Source: an uncultured Clostridia bacterium
Lineage (GTDB): Bacteria; Bacillota_A; Clostridia; TANB77; CAG-508
Assembly: GCA_947628335.1 (NCBI GenBank)
Contig: CANQZT010000039.1
Coordinates: 1-10,780 of the forward strand
Length of the DNA stretch: 10,780 nucleotides
Direction: 5' to 3'
Below are positions 1 to 6,823 of the stretch, in pieces (position 1 is the first letter of the stretch; each line of letters begins with the position of its first letter). Made by a program: the position numbers and the translations under genes. The notes under the pieces were generated by a model. That model was not told the DNA's origin, ran no database searches, and was given only the letters and a program-made list of their open reading frames with translations.

Positions 1-11
1 AGATTCGTCGT

Positions 12-87
12 TGGAGCTACTAACGGGAATCGAACCCGTGACCTCTACCTTACCAAGGTAGCACTCTACCGACTGAGCTATAGTAGC
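12..87 (-). tRNA. tRNA-Thr (anticodon GGT)
   Basis: Read on the minus strand this folds as a complete cloverleaf. The 7-bp acceptor stem pairs GCTACTA (81-87) with TAGTAGC (16-22), followed by discriminator T at 15 and an encoded CCA at 12-14. The anticodon stem CTACC/GGTAG holds the loop TTGGTAA, giving anticodon GGT, which decodes Thr ACC/ACU. The T arm is ACGGG-TTCGATT-CCCGT and the D arm carries GCTC...GAGT. Nothing looks degenerate, and a strong promoter lies directly upstream. Bases 1-11 are spacer beyond the 3' end; a following tRNA of the same transcript may lie outside the window, but that cannot be seen. Confidence 0.97.
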
Positions 88-89
88 AT

Positions 90-117
90 TTGCAAAAAAT
101 ATTATATGTGTTATAAT
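90..117 (+). promoter_or_regulatory. Extended -10 promoter of the thioesterase-rqcH operon
   Basis: On the plus strand TTGCAA (90-95) and TATAAT (112-117) are 16 bases apart. The -10 box is preceded by TG one base away (109-110), making an extended -10. Transcription would begin near 124, giving a leader of about 40 bases to the ATG at 164. Its -10 box lies inside the spacer of the oppositely directed tRNA promoter. Confidence 0.7.
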
Positions 118-129
118 TTGTTTTGTCAA
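101..129 (-). promoter_or_regulatory. Sigma-A promoter of tRNA-Thr
   Basis: On the minus strand TTGACA (124-129) and TATAAT (101-106) are separated by exactly 17 bases; both hexamers match consensus fully. The predicted transcript start is near 94-95, leaving a leader of about 7 bases before the mature tRNA 5' end at 87. This is the strength expected for a stable-RNA gene. Confidence 0.9.
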
Positions 130-163
130 CATTTTATAAATAATTTATTGGAGATGAATTTTT

Positions 164-892
164 ATGGCTATTTTTGAACATGAATTTGAAATAGGTTTCC
201 GTGATATCGGAAAAAGTAATAAATTACTTAATCGTGCATTGCTTGGCTATCTTGAAGATATTGCAGGTATGCATTCTAACGAGGCTGGTTTTGGATTAAA
301 TGACATTGAAAAAACTGGATACACTTGGGTATTGTTAAATTGGAAAGTTCGTTTATTTAAACGACCTATATATGGCGAAAAAATCTTAATAAAAACTTGG
401 GCAAGAAATTATGAAAAATTTTACACTTTTCGTGATTATCAAGTTTTTGACGCAAATAATAATTTGATAGCTATTGCTTCTACTAAGTGGTTACTTATAA
501 ATGCTAAAACAATGAAAATTGAAAAAATTTCCGAGGAAATAATTTCTAAATATTATCCTGAAAATATTTCTGTATTTGAAGGCGAATCTGAAATTAATAA
601 AATTGCACCACCTAAAGAATCTTCTCATTATATAACTTACTTAGTACAAAGAAAAGATATAGATATTAATAATCATATGCATAATATTTATTATTTAGAT
701 TTAGCCTACGAAGCTTTGCCTGAAGATATTTATCAAAACTGTACATTCAAAAATATTGAAATTATGTATAAAAAAGAAATTCTTGTAGGTAAATTAGTGA
801 AATGTTTTTATTCTTTTGTAGATAATTGCCATTTCATTTCTATTAAAAGTGAAGATGAAAACATTCTTCATGCAATTATTAAATTTAGTTAA
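164..892 (+). CDS. Acyl-ACP thioesterase (FatA/FatB-like, double hotdog)
   Basis: A 242-residue protein of the acyl-ACP thioesterase family (PF01643 type), the usual bacterial length. Such enzymes hydrolyse acyl-ACP to free fatty acid and ACP in the cytoplasm, ending or diverting fatty acid synthesis. The N-terminal hotdog (about 1-130) opens with an FRDIG...LLNRALLGYLEDIAG segment. The second hotdog carries the catalytic-type motif D167-x-N169-N170-H171-M172-H173-N174, equivalent to the D-x-N-x-H core of the family. The ATG is preceded by GGAGATG (150-156) at good distance. The gene is first in a pair with rqcH, 19 bases downstream, and has its own promoter at 90-117. The family call is firm from motif and architecture; chain-length specificity cannot be read from the sequence, and a detoxifying or lipid-remodelling role is only inference. 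Confidence 0.88.
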   Translation: MAIFEHEFEIGFRDIGKSNKLLNRALLGYLEDIAGMHSNEAGFGLNDIEKTGYTWVLLNWKVRLFKRPIYGEKILIKTWARNYEKFYTFRDYQVFDANNNLIAIASTKWLLINAKTMKIEKISEEIISKYYPENISVFEGESEINKIAPPKESSHYITYLVQRKDIDINNHMHNIYYLDLAYEALPEDIYQNCTFKNIEIMYKKEILVGKLVKCFYSFVDNCHFISIKSEDENILHAIIKFS

Positions 893-911
893 TTTGAAAG
901 GACTGATCATA

Positions 912-2648
912 ATGGCATTTGATGGTATTGTTACCAGACAAATTGTAAATGAATTAAATACTTGTTTAATAAATGGAAAAATCAATAAAGTATTTGAACC
1001 TAATACAAACGAAATTTTATTAGGTATTTACGCAAATAGAAAAAACTATTTATTAAATATCTGTATAGATTCTGTTAATTACAGATTAAATCTCACTACT
1101 ACTACGAAACCTAATCCTATAAATGCTCCAAATTTTTGTATGCTTTTAAGGAAACATCTAATCGGAATGCATATAACAGCCATCTACACTTATGATTTAG
1201 AAAGACTTGTAACTATTGAACTAGAAGGTTTTAACGAATTAAATGATTTAGTTACAAAAAAGCTTATTATTGAACTTATGGGAAAACACAGTAATATCAT
1301 TCTTATTAATGAAAATAACAGAATTATTGATAGTTTACGACATCTAGATACATTTTCTAATTCCAATAGAAATATTCTACCTTCTTATGAATATGTTTTA
1401 CCACAAAGTCAAAAATCTAGTTTTCTTGAAGTTGCAAATTTCAACGAATTTTTAACTATTTTCTCAAATTTAAATGAAGAAAATATTATTAATGTTATTG
1501 TTAATACTTACACAGGTATTAGCAAATCATTTTTGCAGTATTTAACCGAAAAACTAAATTTAAATAATTCTTTAAATACTACAGAAAATTTAGAAATTCT
1601 TTATAATGAAATGAAGAAAATTTTAAATTCTTCAAAATTAGCATGTGTACGCTATAACAATTCTTCAAAAAATGATTATGTTATAGATTTATTTGATGCT
1701 CCTACCTATTCTTCACTTTGTGTTAACTTTTTCATTGATGATTTTTACTTGCAAAAAGAAACAGATGAAACTTTTAAAAATTATAGAAATAGCATTTTAA
1801 AACTTATTCTAAATGAACTAAAAAAATATACCAAAAGACTTTCTAATATTAACAAAAAATTAGAAGAATGTAACAATATGGCCACTTATCAGTTATATGG
1901 TGAACTTATTACTGCCAATTTATATAAAATAGCAAAAGACGAACATACAGACAAAATACAATTAGAAAATTATTATGATAATAATAATTTAATTGAAATT
2001 CCACTTGATAAAAGCATTTCTCTTGCTTACAATGCAAAAAAATATTTTAAAAAATACAACAAATTAAAAAATGCATTAGAAATTGTTTCCATACAGAAAA
2101 AAGATACTGCCAAAGAAATTAATTATTTAGAAAGCATTGTTTATGAACTTGAAAATGCAAAAAATGTTTCTGATGTTCATTCAATTTATGATGAAATTGC
2201 CGAAAATGTTCTGTTTAAGAATTTACTATCCAAAAAGACTGTAGGCAAAAAATCAAAACATGCTAAAGCAAAAACTGAAGAAGTATTTTTCCCTTCTCCA
2301 TACATTCTTGATGGATATACTATATATATAGGTAAAAATAATATGCAAAATGATTATTTGACATTGCGATATGCACATAATAACGATTTATGGTTCCATA
2401 CTAAAGATATTCATGGAAGTCATGTAATTTTAAAAACAAACGGAAATGAAGTTGAGCAAGAAACAATTAATAAATGTGCAAGTATTGCTGCTTTTTATAG
2501 TAAAGCTCAAAATTCTTCAAATGTAGCAGTAGACTATACTTATGTTCGATACGTAAAGAAACCTTCTGGTGCTAAACCAGGTATGGTAATTTATACAAAC
2601 TATACAACTGTCAATGTTAATCCTAACAACTTTGAAATTAAAATTTAA
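912..2648 (+). CDS. rqcH: RqcH (NFACT family, Rqc2/NEMF homologue), ribosome quality control
   Basis: A 578-residue protein, full length for bacterial RqcH, long annotated as fibronectin-binding protein A. In the family it binds obstructed 50S subunits carrying peptidyl-tRNA and recruits tRNA-Ala to add a C-terminal alanine tail that marks the nascent chain for degradation. The start MAFDGIVT is the classical N-terminus; AAAGGA (897-902) lies 9 bases upstream. An ATG at 849 in the same frame would overlap the previous gene and is not favoured. NFACT-N covers about 1-200, with NAPNFCMLLRKHL near 71-83. Helical, Lys/Glu-rich coiled-coil segments span about 290-430. The NFACT-R domain (about 460-575) holds GKNNMQNDYLTLR, DLWFHTK (492-498), GSHV and KKPSGAKPGMV. 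Where B. subtilis RqcH has the Asp97-Arg98 pair, this protein reads E97-R98. It follows the thioesterase by 19 bases and is probably co-transcribed. Confidence 0.95.
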   Translation: MAFDGIVTRQIVNELNTCLINGKINKVFEPNTNEILLGIYANRKNYLLNICIDSVNYRLNLTTTTKPNPINAPNFCMLLRKHLIGMHITAIYTYDLERLVTIELEGFNELNDLVTKKLIIELMGKHSNIILINENNRIIDSLRHLDTFSNSNRNILPSYEYVLPQSQKSSFLEVANFNEFLTIFSNLNEENIINVIVNTYTGISKSFLQYLTEKLNLNNSLNTTENLEILYNEMKKILNSSKLACVRYNNSSKNDYVIDLFDAPTYSSLCVNFFIDDFYLQKETDETFKNYRNSILKLILNELKKYTKRLSNINKKLEECNNMATYQLYGELITANLYKIAKDEHTDKIQLENYYDNNNLIEIPLDKSISLAYNAKKYFKKYNKLKNALEIVSIQKKDTAKEINYLESIVYELENAKNVSDVHSIYDEIAENVLFKNLLSKKTVGKKSKHAKAKTEEVFFPSPYILDGYTIYIGKNNMQNDYLTLRYAHNNDLWFHTKDIHGSHVILKTNGNEVEQETINKCASIAAFYSKAQNSSNVAVDYTYVRYVKKPSGAKPGMVIYTNYTTVNVNPNNFEIKI

Positions 2649-2659
2649 TGAAATATTAA

Positions 2660-2688
2660 TTGGATATTTTTGAATTATAGTATATAAT
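2660..2688 (+). promoter_or_regulatory. Promoter of the GT51 glycosyltransferase gene
   Basis: TTGGAT (2660-2665) and TATAAT (2683-2688) are separated by 17 bases. The site starts just after the rqcH stop codon and would give a leader of about 95 bases. The rest of the rqcH-GT51 gap (2649-2788) is A-rich, and I see no strong terminator for rqcH in it, so read-through into the next gene is possible. Confidence 0.6.
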
Positions 2689-2788
2689 GTAAAAGAAAAA
2701 AGCAATATAACAAAATATCAAGTAAAAATTAAAAAAATTATCGAAAAATAAATATTCTTTTTTATAGAGATAGGATGTGAGTAGATTA

Positions 2789-3487
2789 ATGAACTTTTTT
2801 AAGAAATTATTTTTTACAATTATTATTATAGTTATAGTCGTTATAGGTGTAATTACTTTTATGGGATATAATATGTATAAAAGTGCTATTAATAAATCAA
2901 GTATTGCTGAAAAGATTGCAGAAATTAAATCTAAAGAAGACTATGTGACCATAAATAATATTTCGCCATACTTTGTAAACGCTGTAATTGCCATAGAAGA
3001 CCATCGTTTTAAAGAACACAACGGCATAGACATCATTACGACTACTCGATCTATGCTTGAAAATATACGAAAAAAGGACATCGTTGCTGGTGGAAGCACT
3101 ATTACTCAACAAACTGGTAGACTTTTATATTTTACTCAAGAACAACGCTTCTCAAGGAAAGTAGCTGAACTTTTTGTTGCATTTAATTTAGAAAAAAATT
3201 ATTCAAAAGATGATATTTTAGAATTATATGTTAACATTATATATTATGGTGATGGATATTATGGAATAAGACAAGCAAGTCTTGGATATTTTAATAAGGA
3301 ACCTAAAGATTTAACATTATCTGAAGCGTCTCTTCTTGCTGGTCTTCCAAATGCTCCTAGTGTATATTCACCTACAAAAAATCCTGATTTGGCAAAAAAA
3401 CGCCAATCTGCCGTACTTAGTGCAATGCAAAAATATGACTATATAACAGAAGAGCAAAAATTAGAAACAGAAAATGAAAATATATAA
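2789..3487 (+). CDS. Monofunctional peptidoglycan glycosyltransferase (GT51)
   Basis: A 232-residue protein that polymerises lipid II into glycan strands on the outer face of the membrane. An N-terminal anchor (residues about 7-26, rich in Ile/Val) is followed by a GT51 domain with its motifs in order: EDHRF (70-74, catalytic Glu70), GGSTITQQ (101-108), RKxxE (R123, K124, E127) with YSKDDILELYVN, YYGDGYYGI (152-160), and LSEASLLAGLPNAPSVYSP (177-195). The chain ends about 40 residues later with no transpeptidase domain, so it is monofunctional (MGT/MtgA type), not a truncated class A PBP. I chose ATG 2789: GAG sits 7 bases and AGGA 13 bases upstream. A GTG at 2777 would add MSRL and has only GGA directly abutting it. 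The gene stands alone between its own promoter and a hairpin terminator. Confidence 0.92.
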   Translation: MNFFKKLFFTIIIIVIVVIGVITFMGYNMYKSAINKSSIAEKIAEIKSKEDYVTINNISPYFVNAVIAIEDHRFKEHNGIDIITTTRSMLENIRKKDIVAGGSTITQQTGRLLYFTQEQRFSRKVAELFVAFNLEKNYSKDDILELYVNIIYYGDGYYGIRQASLGYFNKEPKDLTLSEASLLAGLPNAPSVYSPTKNPDLAKKRQSAVLSAMQKYDYITEEQKLETENENI

Positions 3488-3491
3488 AATT

Positions 3492-3525
3492 GCGAGTCTT
3501 AAATTTTAAAAAATTTGAGACTCGC
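3492..3525. terminator. Hairpin terminator between convergent genes
   Basis: GCGAGTCTTAAATTT and AAATTTGAGACTCGC form a 15-bp stem (one T-G wobble) around the loop TAAA. The outer 8 bp are GC-containing and perfect. The plus-strand tail is TATATTTAAT and the minus-strand tail AATTTTATATATTTT, so both are T-rich but not pure. It lies 4 bases after the GT51 stop and 12 bases beyond the stop of the leftward 81-residue gene, so it can serve both. Confidence 0.85.
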
Positions 3526-3537
3526 TATATTTAATAC

Positions 3538-3783
3538 TTATAAAATATTCTTTATATGATATTCTATATCTTCCATATATGGAAATAACTCTTTTAATCT
3601 TTTAAATGTAATCATCAACATACGTGGCTGGGGATTTTTTTCATTTTTAGTTATTAATTTCTGCGTATAACAATTTTCTGTAGTTTTAAAAACTAAATAT
3701 CTATTATTATTAAATGTAAAATAAATTTGAAATCCATTATCTAATTCGTTATTAAATCTTTCAAATGTATACTTATCTTCCAT
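3538..3783 (-). CDS. Small protein of unknown function (81 aa)
   Basis: An 81-residue protein that I cannot assign to a named family. It has no signal peptide or membrane segment. The N-terminus MEDKYTFERFNNELDNGFQIYF, with the following TFNNNRYLVF, resembles small clostridial proteins with a TFEEF...G-x-E-I-x-F-x-Y-x-G-x-x-Y pattern, but this is from memory and weak. The C-terminal half (MLMITFKRLKELFPYMEDIEYHI) looks helical and charged. It is probably a real gene: the ATG has AGAGG five bases upstream (3789-3793), it lies 18 bases after ligA on the same strand, and it ends just before a terminator. It would be the last gene of the pgsA-ligA operon. No function is proposed. Confidence 0.72.
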   Translation of the reverse strand: MEDKYTFERFNNELDNGFQIYFTFNNNRYLVFKTTENCYTQKLITKNEKNPQPRMLMITFKRLKELFPYMEDIEYHIKNIL

Positions 3784-3801
3784 CTTAACCTCTTTTCTTT
3801 G

Positions 3802-5809
<2,008 letters not shown>

Positions 5810-5817
5810 CTACTGTG

Positions 5818-6408
5818 TTATTTTAGTAACTCTTTACCATTTTTTATATAATCATATCCTGAAAAGATTGTTGCAACAACTGCTATTGTCATCATTATTG
5901 ACATTAATAAATTGATTATGTATTGAAATCCTACAACATCTAAATTAAAAAAAGCTCCATAATAGTTTGTATCAACAAATGCTAAAATAATAGCTAACAT
6001 TTGTGTAACTGTCTTTAATTTTCCCCATATAGATGCTGCAATTACTTCTCCTCCTTTTTCAACTGCAACTAATCTATATCCTGAAACAATAAATTCTCTA
6101 AATAGAATTATAATTGGAATCCAAGCAGGTATTTTTCCCATTTCTACCAATATCAACATTGCAGCAAGGACTAAAATTTTATCTGCAATTGGATCTAAAA
6201 ATTTTCCAAATGTAGTAATTTGATTTCTTGAACGTGCTATATATCCATCTAATTTATCTGTAATTGATGCTATAACAAATATGGCATTCATAAGCCACAT
6301 TGAGACTGGTATATTTAGAAATTCTCCTTGTATATTAAAAAATGGAATAATTACTAGTATTGGTACTAAAATAATTCTAAGTATTGTAAGCTTATTGGCT
6401 AAATTCAT
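5818..6408 (-). CDS. pgsA: CDP-diacylglycerol--glycerol-3-phosphate 3-phosphatidyltransferase (PgsA)
   Basis: A 196-residue integral membrane enzyme of the CDP-alcohol phosphatidyltransferase family. It makes phosphatidylglycerol phosphate, the first committed step to phosphatidylglycerol and cardiolipin. The complete signature D-x2-D-G-x2-A-R-x8-G-x3-D-x3-D is present: D51, D54, G55, A58, R59, G68, D72, D76. Hydrophobic segments flank it (about 8-26, 34-50, 78-90 and three more to the C-terminus). The N-terminus MNLANKLTILRI is typical of PgsA. I chose the ATG at 6406-6408, which has AGGAG 11 bases upstream; the ATG at 6415-6417 would add MKN but lies only two bases from that AGGAG. It is the first gene of the pgsA-ligA-unknown operon, behind a -10 box at 6436-6441. 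Specificity for glycerol phosphate is inferred from family similarity. Confidence 0.93.
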   Translation of the reverse strand: MNLANKLTILRIILVPILVIIPFFNIQGEFLNIPVSMWLMNAIFVIASITDKLDGYIARSRNQITTFGKFLDPIADKILVLAAMLILVEMGKIPAWIPIIILFREFIVSGYRLVAVEKGGEVIAASIWGKLKTVTQMLAIILAFVDTNYYGAFFNLDVVGFQYIINLLMSIMMTIAVVATIFSGYDYIKNGKELLK

Positions 6409-6435
6409 ATTTTTCATCTCTCCTATTTTTTTCTT

Positions 6436-6441
6436 ATTATA
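6436..6441 (-). promoter_or_regulatory. -10 box of the pgsA operon
   Basis: A perfect TATAAT on the minus strand lies about 27 bases before the chosen pgsA ATG, with AGGAG between them. No good -35 is visible: the hexamer 17 bases upstream is TTTCCT, inside the T-tract of the preceding terminator. The implied leader is very short. Confidence 0.5.
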
Positions 6442-6443
6442 TA

Positions 6444-6491
6444 CAAAAAAACGAAAAAAGGAAATAGAAATTTAAAATAATTTTCTATTTC
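6444..6491 (-). terminator. Terminator after the DUF5665 gene
   Basis: On the minus strand GAAATAGAAA (6482-6491) pairs with TTTCTATTTC (6461-6470), a perfect 10-bp stem with an 11-base A/T loop, followed by CTTTTTTCGTTTTTTT. The stem is AT-rich but the T-tract is long. The 5' arm includes the TAG stop of the DUF5665 gene (6485-6487). It closes the ftsY operon directly in front of the pgsA -10 box. Confidence 0.75.
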
Positions 6492-6779
6492 ATATGCCCT
6501 TTAACTATTTCAACAATATCACTGATGTAATCACCTATCACTGGTATATTTAGTGTTACTATTTTTTGTAATATTATTACTAAAATTGCTGTAAGAATTG
6601 AAAAACCTATACCTATCCCTATTCCTTTTGCTATCCCGTGAAAGAAAGTTTCTAATTAATAACTCCTTTCTATTTCCCAAAATTTCTACTAAATCCATTA
6701 TATTATTTTTAGTTAAAATAAAGTTGAGTTCATCTATATTTTTCATTAATTTATCCATTCTTGACTTTTTTATATACAT
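6485..6779 (-). pseudogene. DUF5665-type small membrane protein, disrupted by one extra base
   Basis: The first frame runs from ATG 6777-6779 and encodes NIDELNFILTKNNIMDLVEIL then GNRKELLIRNF, after which it turns into unrelated Arg/Asn/Ser-rich sequence and stops at 6531. Dropping one T from the minus-strand run at 6645-6647 continues as FHGIAKGIGIGIGFSILTAI, then a hydrophobic helix, LNIPVIGDYISDIVEIVK and TAG at 6485-6487. The repaired product is 97 residues: a helical N-terminus, a Gly-rich turn and one membrane span at about residues 57-75. This layout matches the clostridial DUF5665 family, whose function is unknown. AGGGTGG (6784-6790) lies four bases before the ATG, inside a hairpin. 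It is the last gene after UPF0182. The frameshift may be a sequencing error in a short homopolymer; a true mutation cannot be excluded. Family name is from memory. Confidence 0.78.
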
Positions 6780-6782
6780 ATA

Positions 6783-6809
6783 ACCACCCTATTATTTATA
6801 TAGGGTGGT
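6783..6809 (-). promoter_or_regulatory. Hairpin enclosing the Shine-Dalgarno of the DUF5665 gene
   Basis: ACCACCCTAT and ATAGGGTGGT form a perfect 10-bp stem around a 7-base loop. On the minus strand the 3' arm contains AGGGTGG, the ribosome binding site of the next gene, so the fold would hide it. The 5' arm begins 14 bases after the UPF0182 stop. On the plus strand the same stem is followed by TCATTTTTTT, a canonical terminator layout, although no rightward gene lies upstream; on the minus strand the tail (TATATGTATAT) is poor. The structure is certain, its role inferred. Confidence 0.65.
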
Positions 6810-6823
6810 CATTTTTTTAATTT

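Noticed and set aside
849..911. Upstream ATG extending RqcH by 21 residues
   Set aside because: It overlaps the thioesterase gene, lacks a ribosome binding site of its own, and the family N-terminus MAFDGIVT begins at 912 behind AAAGGA.
2641..2675. Weak AT hairpin after rqcH as a terminator
   Set aside because: Only about five A-T pairs (TTAAT/ATTAA) with no GC; too weak to claim.
2777..2788. GTG start adding MSRL to the GT51 protein
   Set aside because: GGA directly abuts the GTG and is too close to act as a ribosome binding site; the ATG at 2789 has GAG and AGGA at better distance. The choice is not certain.
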